DNA of 64,000 bases from CAZTTG01 sp964615935 (GCA_964615935.1 CAZTTG010000029.1:3129-67128), one strand, 5' to 3'; positions 17,578 to 26,236 are shown, numbered from the stretch's first letter. Notes: a model not told the origin generated them from the letters alone. Made by a program: numbers and translations.

Positions 17578-19230
17578 TCACCTCCCGGCCTCCTCGCGCT
17601 TCTCCCTCAGGAACCGCCGGTAGTCCTTCAGGAAGGGCCGGCGGTCATAGAGGGACCAGACCCGCAGCTCGCCCGGGAAGGGCCTCGAGAAGTACGGTCG
17701 GAAGCGCGGCGCGACCCTCTTGCGCATGTGATCCAGGGCGCCGAGGTTCTCCAGGTACCGGGCCCGCTGCTCGGGGGTCTCGCCCGGACCCGGCTTGATG
17801 CAGTTCCGGTACGCCTGGCCGAGCACGTAGAGATAGGGATCGTGAAGACGGGCGGGACGGTGGGCCAGGAGCCGCTCGTAGGCGGTCTCCATGCGATCGA
17901 GGTCCAGCCGATAGTAGGCCGCCGTCCACTTGGCGAGCTCTACGATCGAGGTGCCGTGGGGGCGATTGCGGCTCCCGTACCTCGAGACGTCGGCCGAGGC
18001 CAGGGTCCCCGAGAGGAACAGCGCGCACGTCGCCGCGGTGACGACGCGGGCCAGGTGAGCTCCACCCCGCCTCCAGCCGGACAGGGCCGCCAGACCCACC
18101 CCCCCCGAGAGGCACAGGAAGGGGAAGAGCGGCGTCATGTACCTCTCGTCATGGGCGAAGTTGTCCCTCACGTTGGCCGGACCCATCAGGCTGTAGACCA
18201 CCGCGAAGATGGGCAGGTAGGCCAGGAAGATCACGCCGGGATGGATGGAGTGCGGGTCGATCCGGGCCCGGGCGAGAGCCCGGAAGGCGCGGCCCACCGA
18301 GTGGCGCAGGCTCCACACGGCCGCCCCCGCCAGGGCCAGCAGCGCCAGGTAGCAGGACCACTCGAGCAAGAGGTGCTCGGCCCAGGTGGAGCTCCTGAAG
18401 TAGAACGAACGGGGCGCCCGCTCCAGCAGCACCCCCACCAGGTGATCCAGGAAGGAGCCGGCCGGGCGGACGCGGCCGGCCACCGAGCTCTGGTAGACGA
18501 AGAGCCCCTTCCAGCCGTGAGAGGCGTTGTAGGTGATCCAGGGCAGGAAGCCCACCGCGAAGCCGCCGGCGAAGACCGCGAAGCGCGCCCGCAGGAAGAA
18601 CAGCTTCTGGTAGAGGAGCTGAAAGAGCGCGAGGGTCAGGAGGAAGATGACCGAGATGTACCCGAAGTACATCGCGAAGCCGCCCAGGAGCCCCAGGAGG
18701 AAGGCCAGCCACAGGCCGCCCGTCGGTCGTTTCCCGAGCTCCAGGAACAGCAGCAGGCAGGCCATGGCGAAGACGCCCGTCTCCAGGTGGGTTCCCCAGG
18801 CGGTCACCGAGATGATGCTGTAGCCCGGCGGCGCCAGGGCGAACAGCAGCCCGCCCATCCAGGCCGCTCGCCGACCGACGTGGCGGTCCAGCACCAGGAA
18901 CAGCAGGCCCACCGTGGCCGCGTTGAACAACAAGGGGACGATCCGCAGCGCCAGGAGCGTCGGGCCCAGGAGCAGGAAGAGCGGGACCGCCATGATCCCC
19001 ACCACCAGGGAGCCGCCCACGTTGGGCGCGTGGTGGTAGTCCTGGAGGCTCAGGAGCGGGCCGTCGATGATCTCCTGGGCGATGTTCCCGCGGTGCACCT
19101 CCTCCTGGTAGACCCAGCTGGGATCCACGTACTTGCCCGGGCAGAGGATCAGCAGGAGCCGGGGCAGGGTGGACAGGACGACCAGCGCCAGGATCGGCCA
19201 CCAGGCCCGCGCGCGACGCCGGGGATTCAT
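17578..19230 (-). CDS. GT-C fold membrane glycosyltransferase (PMT/GT39-like)
   Basis: 550 residues from the ATG ending at 19230. About ten hydrophobic segments occupy residues ~10-420, followed by a soluble C-terminal part. The first periplasmic loop after helix 1 contains acidic residues in 'KYVDPSWVYQEEVHRGN', the usual place of the catalytic Asp/Glu in GT-C enzymes that use polyprenyl-phosphate sugars. The later loop 'NFAHDERYMTPLFPFL' resembles the conserved E-R-Y loop of PMT/ArnT-like proteins. The start overlaps the stop of the preceding GT2 gene (ATGA), so the two are translated together. The pair fits a synthase plus transferase that puts a lipid-carried sugar onto an extracytoplasmic acceptor. 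The acceptor is unknown. Confidence 0.77.
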   Translation of the reverse strand: MNPRRRARAWWPILALVVLSTLPRLLLILCPGKYVDPSWVYQEEVHRGNIAQEIIDGPLLSLQDYHHAPNVGGSLVVGIMAVPLFLLLGPTLLALRIVPLLFNAATVGLLFLVLDRHVGRRAAWMGGLLFALAPPGYSIISVTAWGTHLETGVFAMACLLLFLELGKRPTGGLWLAFLLGLLGGFAMYFGYISVIFLLTLALFQLLYQKLFFLRARFAVFAGGFAVGFLPWITYNASHGWKGLFVYQSSVAGRVRPAGSFLDHLVGVLLERAPRSFYFRSSTWAEHLLLEWSCYLALLALAGAAVWSLRHSVGRAFRALARARIDPHSIHPGVIFLAYLPIFAVVYSLMGPANVRDNFAHDERYMTPLFPFLCLSGGVGLAALSGWRRGGAHLARVVTAATCALFLSGTLASADVSRYGSRNRPHGTSIVELAKWTAAYYRLDLDRMETAYERLLAHRPARLHDPYLYVLGQAYRNCIKPGPGETPEQRARYLENLGALDHMRKRVAPRFRPYFSRPFPGELRVWSLYDRRPFLKDYRRFLREKREEAGR

Positions 19231-20063
19231 GGCCTGGTGGAGCCGCGACTCGGTGGCCGGGCTTCCGAGTCGGACCGCCGCCCCGAGTCCTTTCCCTCGC
19301 GCGGCCGGGTCCGCGGGATGATCTCGTAGTCTCCCGCCTCGGGCGGCGCCGGCTGGCGCGGATAGCGGCCCCGCAGCCGGTTCCAGAGCACCGCCCCCAC
19401 CTCGGCCAGGGTGCTCAGGTAGCTCGCGAGGGACACGCTCCCCTTGCCCACGTGCACGCCGCTCACCGGGAGCTCCGCCACCGCGTGGCCGAAGCGGCGG
19501 GCCAGGAACAGGACCTCGAAGTCGAAGCCGAAGCCGTCGATGCGCTGGTGCTGGAAGATCGAGCGGGCCACGTCGGCGCGGAACAGCTTGAAGCCGCACT
19601 GCGTATCGCGAAAGCCGCGCACGACCAGCAGCCCGATCACCAGGTTGCCGATCCAGCCGCCCAGTCGGCGGTGGAGCGGGTAGCTGATCGTCTGACCCGG
19701 CATGCGCTTGGAGCCGATGACGATGGGCGCCTCCTCGGCGGCCGGCAGGAAGCGCTCGAGCTCCTCGATGGGAATCGACAGGTCGGCGTCCACGAAGAGG
19801 AGCCAGGGCTCCGAGGCGGCCATCACGCCCGTGCGAATGGCCGCGCCCTTGCCGCGGCGCTCCTCGTGGCGGAGGATGCGCACCGCCTCGCCGAAGCGGG
19901 ACTGGACCAGGCGGGCCGTGCCGTCGGTGCTCCCGTCGTCCACGACGATCAGCTCGCAAGCCTCCAGCGACCGTGCGGAGTAGGCGAGGATCCGCTCGAT
20001 GGTGGGAGCGATGCGGGAGGCTTCGTCGTGGGCCGGGAGGATGACTGCGAGTCTGGGTTTCAC
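19227..20063 (-). CDS. Family 2 glycosyltransferase, dolichyl/polyprenyl-phosphate glucosyltransferase-like
   Basis: 278 residues. It has the GT-A fold with 'VILPAHDEASRIAPTI', 'ELIVVDDGSTDGTARL', 'GKGAAIRTGVMAA' and the DxD motif in 'LLFVDADLSIP'. 'GFRDTQCGFKLFRADVA' and 'IDGFGFDFEVLFLARRFG' are characteristic of the Alg5/DPG-synthase subgroup. It would transfer a hexose from a nucleotide sugar to polyprenyl phosphate at the inner face of the membrane. The C-terminal ~35 residues are Arg/Ser/Pro-rich and unlike the family. It is translationally coupled (ATGA) to the GT-C gene, which would use the lipid-sugar. A promoter-like TTGACG-N17-TAGGCT lies upstream. Confidence 0.85.
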   Translation of the reverse strand: MKPRLAVILPAHDEASRIAPTIERILAYSARSLEACELIVVDDGSTDGTARLVQSRFGEAVRILRHEERRGKGAAIRTGVMAASEPWLLFVDADLSIPIEELERFLPAAEEAPIVIGSKRMPGQTISYPLHRRLGGWIGNLVIGLLVVRGFRDTQCGFKLFRADVARSIFQHQRIDGFGFDFEVLFLARRFGHAVAELPVSGVHVGKGSVSLASYLSTLAEVGAVLWNRLRGRYPRQPAPPEAGDYEIIPRTRPREGKDSGRRSDSEARPPSRGSTRP

Positions 20064-20104
20064 GCCGCCCTCGACGGGCCTGGGCCACCGCCGCAGGAAA
20101 GAGC

Positions 20105-20133
20105 AGCCTAGGTGCTGACCGGAGGGGCGTCAA
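20105..20133 (-). promoter_or_regulatory. Candidate sigma-70 promoter for the GT2-GT-C operon
   Basis: On the minus strand TTGACG (complement of 20128-20133) and TAGGCT (complement of 20105-20110) are spaced by 17 bp. The -35 matches five of six and the -10 three of six positions. It lies 41 bp before the GT2 start and back-to-back with a promoter-like sequence on the plus strand (20166-20194). Confidence 0.45.
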
Positions 20134-20165
20134 GCCGATCGTCGCCGCCACCACGGTGGGGCTGG

Positions 20166-20194
20166 TTGTCAGCCCCGTGGGTCGCCACTAGGAT
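20166..20194 (+). promoter_or_regulatory. Candidate sigma-70 promoter for the sulfatase-like gene at 20217
   Basis: TTGTCA (20166-20171) and TAGGAT (20189-20194) are separated by exactly 17 bp, matching five and four of six consensus positions. The predicted transcript start is about 15 bases before the GTG start codon. No Shine-Dalgarno is visible, so the message would have a very short leader. Confidence 0.5.
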
Positions 20195-20216
20195 CACTGG
20201 ACTGGCGGTCACCATC

Positions 20217-21947
20217 GTGTCCTCACCTCGGCTTCGCGCACTGGCATACCTCGCGCTGGGAGCCCTGTCCTGCAGCGGCTGCGCGGAGAGGGAGGATCCC
20301 GCTGCGCGAGCGCCCGGGACGATCCCCGTGGCGCTGGAGCTGCCCGAAGAGGGTCGCTCCCGGTCCTTCGCGATCCCCGCGTGGCTGGAGGGTCGGGTTC
20401 ACCTGGAGCTCGAGGCCCGGGGTACGGGGTCCGGGAGGGTGGAGCTCGTCGAGGAGGACGGAGGCCGCGAGGTCGTCGCCGAGCTTCGGTCGCCGCGGCT
20501 CGACGCCGAGGTCGCCCTCCCCGGCGGCGGGCGCCGCCCCGTCCGGCTGGAGTTCAGCCTCGAGGGCGAGCTCCGGTGGCGATCGGCGCGCCTGCTGCGG
20601 GATCCCGCCGACGAGCCCGCGCCCGCCGGCGACGAGCTGATCGGGGCGCTGAAGGGTCGCAGCGTCGTCTTCATCCTCACCGACGCGCTCTACGCCGCCC
20701 ACATGAGCTGCTACGGTAACCGCCGCAGCACCTCCCCCGCCCTGGATCGGATGGCCGCCGAGGGCGTGCGCTTCGAGGAGATGTACTCCCAGACCTGCTG
20801 GACCGTCCCCAGCGTGGCTACGATCTTCACCTCCCTCGAGCAGGAGTACCACGGAGTGGCCCGCGTGGAATCCCAGCTGCCCGCGGAGCACCCGACCCTG
20901 GCGGAGGCCTTCCGGCGCGCGGGCTACCGCACGGTGGGTCTGATCCAGAACGGCCTGCTGGTCGCCAAGCCCGGTCTGGACCGTGGCTTCGATCGCTACG
21001 AGCATTTCCCCTGGGATGTCGAGGGCGCGCTGGAGGACCTGCTCGAGCAGGCGCGAGGGGAGATCCTCGATGGCGGCGAGGCCCCGCTCTTCCTCTACCT
21101 GCACCTGATCCCGCCCCACAGCCCGTTCCTGATGCCCGATGACTTCCGCGATCAGTTCGATCCGGAGTATCGCGGCGAGGCCGATGGCTCGGGCCCCTCG
21201 GTGCGCGCGATCCTGCAGGCCGGACACCAGGCCGACCATCCGGACGTGGTGCATCTGGTGGCGCTCTACGACGAGTACCTGGCCTACGCGGACCAGCGGA
21301 TCGGGGGGCTGGTCTCCGAGGTGGAGGGGGCGGGGATGGGCGAGAGGACCCTGTTCCTCCACACCGCCGATCACGGCGAGGCCTTCATGCAGCACGGCAC
21401 CATCGGACACCGCTCCCACGTCTACGAGGAGCAGGTCCGGGTGCCCCTGATCCTGTACGCCCCCGGCTCGAAGCTGCCCTCCGGCCGCGTGGTGCGGAGC
21501 CGGGCCAGCCTGCTGGACGTCTTCCCCACCCTGGTGGAGCTGCTGGATCTGCCCGCGCCCCCCCGCTCGCTCCGCGGCCGCTCCGTGCTCCCGCTGCTCG
21601 GCGAGGCCGAGCCCGCCTGGGATCGGCCGCTCTTCCTCACCGGGCACTATCGCGAGGACGCCCCTCCCCGCCAGGTGGGGCTGGTGCTGGATGGCCACAA
21701 GCTGATCGTGTTCAAGGGCAAGGAGTCCAGCGGCGCGAAGCTCTTCGATCTGCGCAGCGATCCCGCGGAGCGGCGCGACCTGAGCGCCGAGCTGCCGATC
21801 CGGACGGAGGTCATGCGGGACATGCTGGAGCGCTGGGTGCGCGGGAGCGGCTACGAGGAGAACCTGGCCGCGGCCAGCGGTGATCCGGAGCTGGACCCGG
21901 AGACCCGAGCCGAGATGAACGCCCTCGGCTACACGGACGACGAGTAA
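20217..21947 (+). CDS. Sulfatase-fold lipoprotein-like protein with Thr at nucleophile site
   Basis: 576 residues from the GTG at 20217, chosen because it opens a signal sequence ending 'LGALSCSGC' (imperfect lipobox). The frame stays open upstream only as GC-rich leader. Residues ~30-140 are a beta-rich preamble. The sulfatase domain runs from 'SVVFILTDALYAAHMSCYG' (metal Asp156) through 'CWTVPSVATIFTS' and 'HTADHGEAFMQHG' to the tail 'EMNALGYTDDE'. The formylglycine position is Thr196, followed by V-P-S-V, so the C/S-x-P-x-R signature is absent. It is the same variant as the proteins at 946-3171 and 38159-40528. Alternatives are a phosphotransferase-like enzyme or a binding protein. It converges on the NUDIX gene with a 16-bp gap. 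Confidence 0.8.
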   Translation: MSSPRLRALAYLALGALSCSGCAEREDPAARAPGTIPVALELPEEGRSRSFAIPAWLEGRVHLELEARGTGSGRVELVEEDGGREVVAELRSPRLDAEVALPGGGRRPVRLEFSLEGELRWRSARLLRDPADEPAPAGDELIGALKGRSVVFILTDALYAAHMSCYGNRRSTSPALDRMAAEGVRFEEMYSQTCWTVPSVATIFTSLEQEYHGVARVESQLPAEHPTLAEAFRRAGYRTVGLIQNGLLVAKPGLDRGFDRYEHFPWDVEGALEDLLEQARGEILDGGEAPLFLYLHLIPPHSPFLMPDDFRDQFDPEYRGEADGSGPSVRAILQAGHQADHPDVVHLVALYDEYLAYADQRIGGLVSEVEGAGMGERTLFLHTADHGEAFMQHGTIGHRSHVYEEQVRVPLILYAPGSKLPSGRVVRSRASLLDVFPTLVELLDLPAPPRSLRGRSVLPLLGEAEPAWDRPLFLTGHYREDAPPRQVGLVLDGHKLIVFKGKESSGAKLFDLRSDPAERRDLSAELPIRTEVMRDMLERWVRGSGYEENLAAASGDPELDPETRAEMNALGYTDDE

Positions 21948-21963
21948 TCCCGCCGGCTTTCCC

Positions 21964-22386
21964 TCAGGCCGCGTCCAGGAGCAGCGTGTGCAGGCGCATG
22001 ATCGCCACGCGATCGGGCTCCAGCTCGAGGCAGGGGTAGGCCAGCGAGAAACCGGCCCAGCGGAACTCGCTCCAGCGATCGCCGATGCGGACGGGCTCCT
22101 GTCGGGGGAGCACGCGGCAGCCGAAGGTCCACTCGATGATCTCCTCGTCGCCCACCAGCCAGCGGTGGGGGAGCTGCAGGTCGATCAGGTCCAGGGGGCG
22201 GGCGATCCCCAGGTCGTCCAGGACCTCGCGCCGGATGGCGGTCTCGAGCTTCTCCCCGAAGCCCAGCGGACCCTGGATGGGTCCCCAGAAGCTCTCGTGT
22301 CCTCCGCCGCGCAGCAGGAGGTAGTCGGGCAGACCCTCCTCCAGGCGGAAGACGAAGACCTTGATCCGGTGGAGGAGCTCGTTCAT
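21964..22386 (-). CDS. NUDIX hydrolase family protein
   Basis: 140 residues from the ATG ending at 22386, with GAGG and GGAG upstream. The NUDIX box is 'GPLGFGEKLETAIRREVLDD' followed by LGI. It fits G-x5-E-x7-R-E-U-x-E-E-x-G-U except that both final metal-binding Glu are Asp. This conservative change may alter metal binding. The opening 'IKVFVFRLEEGLPDYLLLRG' is the usual first strand pair of NUDIX proteins that act on nucleoside polyphosphates. The substrate cannot be assigned. It is cytosolic and probably monocistronic or the first gene before the DUF885-like gene on the same strand (164-bp gap). Confidence 0.75.
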   Translation of the reverse strand: MNELLHRIKVFVFRLEEGLPDYLLLRGGGHESFWGPIQGPLGFGEKLETAIRREVLDDLGIARPLDLIDLQLPHRWLVGDEEIIEWTFGCRVLPRQEPVRIGDRWSEFRWAGFSLAYPCLELEPDRVAIMRLHTLLLDAA

Positions 22387-22550
22387 CTCCGAACCTCGAT
22401 GTGCTCGGGTTCCTGTAGTACGACTGCGGGCGCTCCTCCCCCCTCTTCCGGTCCATATATCGGGCGTGGGACCGGCCGGTTTTGACCTTCCTCGGATCGC
22501 TCCCGATCCGCGTTCGCTCGGAAGCTTTTTCCGGCTCCCGGCGAACCGGG

Positions 22551-24269
22551 TCACCGGCCGTCGGCGAGCTGGCGCGCGAGGTCGGGTGTGCGCGCGCTGG
22601 GATTCGCCAGGAGGACCTTGAGCGCCTTGCGTATCGCGGCTCCGCGCGCCCCCTCCTCGCCTCTCAGCTCGCGCTCCAGGTCCAGCATGCTCAGGTAGGC
22701 CAGGAATCCCGCGCCGCGGCGGGGATCCCGGCTGCACGCCAGGACCTCGTGGGTGCTAGTCGTGGGGTCGAAGCCGGTGTGGACCTGGAAGCGCGCGGCG
22801 ACCTCCTCCAGCGACTCGCCCTCCCCGTGGAGCTGGAGGGTCGCCAGCAGCCGGGCCGCCTCGACCAGCCGCGCTCGCTCCAGCTCGGCCATCAGGAGTC
22901 GATCGCCGCGGTCGACGAGCTGCAGCTCGGCCGCCCAGTCGGTGACATACAGGCCGAAGCCCTCGAGCCGGACGGGGTTGGTGAAGTGCACGTCGGTGAG
23001 GCTGGTGCTGGCCGCCGCCGCCCGGCGAGCCGAGAGCTCGCCCGCCGGCCCCCAGCGCAGGGCCAGCGTCGCCTGGGCCGCGGCGCCGAGCTGTCCCTCG
23101 CGGGTGCGGCGCACCTCCTCGGCCGACCGGGAGCCGGCCAGCACGATCTCGAGCCGCCAGGTGGCGATGTCGATGCGCTTCAGGCAGGCCAGCTCCCTCC
23201 ACGCGAGGCCCGGCGCGAGGGCGGACACCTCGAGGCTCGGCCGGGAGGGCCCGAAGATCGAGCGCGCCAGGGCCGACCGGGCGGTGGACCGGCTCAGTTC
23301 CACCACCCGCGCCTCGATCGCCCGGGGGCTGCGCTCGGAGGGCGGGCCGGGCTGCGGGCGGAAGTGGGGACCGATGAGCGCCGTCCGCTCCCCCAGCTCG
23401 CGCAAGAGCATCAGCCTCAGGGTCGGCGTGCTCCACGGGCGCCCGGTGGCCTCGCGCAGCAGGAGCTCCCAGCGCTCGGCCGAGAGGTGGTGCGGATGGA
23501 TGGTGCCGCTCGGGAGCTCCTCGAGCGTCCACGCGAGCTGCGCGTCGGTCGCGATCCGGGCCTCGCGGATCACCGCCGCGAGGGCCTCGCGCTCGGAGTC
23601 CTCCACGATCGCCCCGCGGGCCCACTCGCGGACTCCCTCTCGCAGGAGCTCCTGGATGATCTGGATGCGCACCGCGGCGGTCCGGGTCCAGGGCTCGGCG
23701 CAGCGGTCCAGGCTGGCGCGGGCGCTGGCCCACAGGCCGGGCACCTGCGCCAGGCGGTCGCGCAGGGCGTCCCTTCGGCGACGGTCGTCGGCCCCCGAGC
23801 GCCGGGCGAGCAGCGAGCTCAGGCCGCGCTCGACGGCCTCGGAGTAGAACAGGGGGTCGCGCCGCTGCGGCACGCGCTCGGCGAGCAGGATCCGCTCCTG
23901 TCGCACCCAGGCGCGCAGCCAGTCCAGGTCGAGCTGGCGCGAGGGGTGCAGGACGCCGCGGTCGATGGTCTCGATGGCGACCTCGGACGCCTCGAGCAGG
24001 CGGGACCACCTCCCGACCGCCGCCCCGTCCCGGCTCCCCAGGAGGTGATCGTACCGCGGGTCGCCGCGCTCGGTGGCGAGCCAGGGGCGGTGCTCGTAGA
24101 GGCCCTCGACCAGCCGCTCCTCGAGGGCTGCCTGGAGCCGCTTGTTGTGCTCGCGCGAGTGGGGGGGATCGGACCGGCCCGCCGGCTCCTGCGCCGCGGC
24201 CGGCTCCGGACCGGAGCCGCCTGCCGGCGCGCCGGTGGGGGACAGGGCCAGGAGCAGCTCGAGGATCAC
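22551..24269 (-). CDS. DUF885-like protein lacking the HExxPGHH metal motif
   Basis: 572 residues from the GTG ending at 24269. The start is uncertain because the frame is open further upstream across the folC promoter region. The N-terminal residues are hydrophobic then Pro/Gly/Ala-rich and could be an export signal. 'GLYEHRPWLATERGDPRYD' and 'LDLDWLRAWVRQERI' match the opening of DUF885 proteins. 'EGFGLYVTDWAAEL' and 'ACSRDPRRGAGFLAYLSML' match their C-terminal half. DUF885 members carry a zinc-peptidase-like H-E-x-x-P-G-H-H before the EGW/GLY segment. Here that stretch reads 'WGPAGELSARRAAA' with no His pair, so metal catalysis by the usual site looks lost. It diverges from folC. Confidence 0.6.
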   Translation of the reverse strand: MILELLLALSPTGAPAGGSGPEPAAAQEPAGRSDPPHSREHNKRLQAALEERLVEGLYEHRPWLATERGDPRYDHLLGSRDGAAVGRWSRLLEASEVAIETIDRGVLHPSRQLDLDWLRAWVRQERILLAERVPQRRDPLFYSEAVERGLSSLLARRSGADDRRRRDALRDRLAQVPGLWASARASLDRCAEPWTRTAAVRIQIIQELLREGVREWARGAIVEDSEREALAAVIREARIATDAQLAWTLEELPSGTIHPHHLSAERWELLLREATGRPWSTPTLRLMLLRELGERTALIGPHFRPQPGPPSERSPRAIEARVVELSRSTARSALARSIFGPSRPSLEVSALAPGLAWRELACLKRIDIATWRLEIVLAGSRSAEEVRRTREGQLGAAAQATLALRWGPAGELSARRAAAASTSLTDVHFTNPVRLEGFGLYVTDWAAELQLVDRGDRLLMAELERARLVEAARLLATLQLHGEGESLEEVAARFQVHTGFDPTTSTHEVLACSRDPRRGAGFLAYLSMLDLERELRGEEGARGAAIRKALKVLLANPSARTPDLARQLADGR

Positions 24270-24383
24270 GGCGGTGGGCCTGCTAGGATGCGTCGCGGAT
24301 GGACCCGGCCCGCGGCCGGGCCGATCGGCGTCAGTGTACTGCCCCCTATCGATCCAGGTGCCCTCTGGACCGGAGCCGCGGCG

Positions 24384-25739
24384 ATGGATGTGGGAAGAGC
24401 GGATCCCGCGGACCCTCCGGGTCCGCCCCTGGAGGAGGCCCTGGCCCGGCTCGACCGCCTGGTCGACTGGGAGCGCCGCGATCGGTCCGCGGCCCGCTTC
24501 AGCGTGGAGCCGGCCCGCGACCTCCTCCGGCGGCTGGGCTCCCCCGAGCGCTCCTTGAGGGTGGTGCACCTGGCCGGGAGCAAGGGCAAGGGCTCGACCG
24601 CCTCGCTGGTGGCGCAGGGTCTCCTCGCGGCCGGGCTGACGGTCGGGCGCTACTCCTCCCCTCACGTCGAGCGCGTGAACGAGCGGGTCGAGATCGGGGG
24701 GCGGGAGGTCTCGGACGAGATCCTGGCGGAAGGCCTGACGAGGGCCCTGGACGCCCTGGAGGCCGGCCGCAGCGAGGGTGGCGCGGCGGCCGAGGCCACC
24801 TGGTTCGACGTCCTGACTGCGGCCGCGATCCGGATCCTGGCCCGGGCGGGGGTCGAGTGGGCGGTGGTGGAGTGCGGCCTGGGGGGACGGCTCGACTCGA
24901 CCAACGCCCTGGCGGCGGAGCTCGCCGTCGTCACCAACATCGAGCTGGAGCACACGCAGGTGCTGGGCGACACCCGGGCGAAGATCGCCCGCGAGAAGGC
25001 CGGCATCCTGAAGCCCGGGGCAGCGGCCCTCACGGGTCTGCCGGTCTCCGGTCCCGACGGCGGGCCGGACGAGGCGGCGGCGGTGCTGGAGGAGCGGGCG
25101 GCCGAGCTGGGGCTGGCCCTCCTGAGGCCCCCGCGGATCGAGGCGGGCGGCTCTCCGGGCGCGGTGGGGATGGAGGAGCGCAACCGGGAGCTGGCCGCCC
25201 TGGCCCTGGACGAGCTCGGCCGGCGCGGGTGCCGGGGGAGCGACGGCCGGCGCCTGTCGGGAGGGCTCCTGGACGCCGAGGCGGTGCGCCGGGCGCGCCT
25301 GCCCGGTCGGATGGAGGTCTTCGAGGCCAGCCCGGCCCGGCCGACGGTGGTGCTGGACGGCGCCCACGTGCCCGGCAGCCTGCGGGCCCTCCTGGAGGAG
25401 CTGCGGGGGCGTCCCGGCCTGCAGGCGCGGCCGGTCGTGGTGCTGGGTCTGGCCCGGGACAAGGACCTCGTGGGTGTGCTCAAGGCCCTGCTGGGCGAGG
25501 CCGATAGGGTCCTGTGCACGTCCGTGGGCACCGATCTGCACTTCTCCGCCGAGGAACTCGCGGGGGGGGCGAGGCGGGTCGGCCTGGCGGCTGAAACGGC
25601 TGCCGTGCCCAGGGACGCGTACCTGAGAGCTCTCGAGCACACCGGCCCCGGAGGCTGGGTCCTGGCGACCGGGTCCCTGTACCTCGCTGGCGCGCTCCGA
25701 CCCCTGCTGACGTCTCCGCGCGAGAAGGCCGAATGCTGA
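24384..25739 (+). CDS. folC: Bifunctional folylpolyglutamate/dihydrofolate synthase
   Basis: 451 residues from the ATG at 24384 with GGAG upstream. The Mur-ligase-type P-loop is 'GSKGKGST' (residues 65-72). Other family marks are 'YSSPHVERVNERV', 'ECGLGGRLDSTNAL', 'TNIELEHTQVLGDT', the Lys of 'REKAGILKPG' that is carbamylated in relatives, and 'VVLDGAHVPGSL' in the C-terminal domain. It adds glutamate to dihydropteroate and/or folates in the cytoplasm. The stop overlaps the start of the next gene by seven bases, so the downstream protein of unknown function is translationally coupled. 'TGCTAGGAT' at 24281-24289 may be an extended -10. Confidence 0.9.
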   Translation: MDVGRADPADPPGPPLEEALARLDRLVDWERRDRSAARFSVEPARDLLRRLGSPERSLRVVHLAGSKGKGSTASLVAQGLLAAGLTVGRYSSPHVERVNERVEIGGREVSDEILAEGLTRALDALEAGRSEGGAAAEATWFDVLTAAAIRILARAGVEWAVVECGLGGRLDSTNALAAELAVVTNIELEHTQVLGDTRAKIAREKAGILKPGAAALTGLPVSGPDGGPDEAAAVLEERAAELGLALLRPPRIEAGGSPGAVGMEERNRELAALALDELGRRGCRGSDGRRLSGGLLDAEAVRRARLPGRMEVFEASPARPTVVLDGAHVPGSLRALLEELRGRPGLQARPVVVLGLARDKDLVGVLKALLGEADRVLCTSVGTDLHFSAEELAGGARRVGLAAETAAVPRDAYLRALEHTGPGGWVLATGSLYLAGALRPLLTSPREKAEC

Positions 25740-26236
25740 CCATCGTCTCGGATCTGTTGCTGACGGACTCGTTTCTGATCAAGGGCGAGATCGAGAACAA
25801 GTACGCGCGGCTGAGCCAGATCCTGGACGAGCACCGCAAGTACTTCCTGCGGGTGCGCAACGCGACGCTGATCGATCTGGGTACCTGTGACCGCATCAAC
25901 ACGCCCCTGTTGCACGTCAACCTGGACGAGATCCTGGTGGCGCACGAGTACCTGGACAGCGCCAACGATCAGATCGCGGCCGAGCTCTACCGCAACCAGA
26001 AGTACGTGCGCATCCGGGCCTTCTTCACCGGTCACCTCAACGTCGAGGTGGGTGGGGAGGTGCGTCCCGGCTGCTATGACGTCGACGATCAGGCCACCCG
26101 GCGCTTCTTCGTCATGCGCCGGCCGGTGCTCCGCGGCTTCGAGCCGAAGAGCGACAAGGACCTGAAGCAGCTCACCGAGCTCTCGTACATGATCGTCAAC
26201 AAGGCGCGGCTGTCGTACGTGTACGACTTCAACTGA
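25733..26236 (+). CDS. Conserved-looking protein of unknown function coupled to folC
   Basis: 167 residues, no signal peptide or membrane segment. I do not recognise the family. The sequence looks like two related halves. 'RKYFLRVRNATLIDL' then 'HVNLDEILVAHEYLD' in the first resembles 'TRRFFVMRRPVLRGF' then 'MIVNKARLSYVYDFN' in the second, suggesting a tandem ~75-residue mostly beta fold. The ATG lies inside the end of folC (seven-base overlap), and the next gene follows after 25 bp with a strong Shine-Dalgarno. Codon use is the same as its neighbours. Function unknown. Confidence 0.75.
   Translation: MLTIVSDLLLTDSFLIKGEIENKYARLSQILDEHRKYFLRVRNATLIDLGTCDRINTPLLHVNLDEILVAHEYLDSANDQIAAELYRNQKYVRIRAFFTGHLNVEVGGEVRPGCYDVDDQATRRFFVMRRPVLRGFEPKSDKDLKQLTELSYMIVNKARLSYVYDFN

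Noticed and set aside
22387..22550. Possible intrinsic terminator (ACCGGCCGGT followed by TTTT near 22475)
   Set aside because: The stem is only a short palindrome with a four-base T-run and no loop space; too weak to call.
24298..24345. A possible second copy of a foldback arm (AGTGTACTG followed by CCCC) upstream of folC
   Set aside because: Only about 13 bases resemble the arm, and no second arm or hairpin partner is present nearby.
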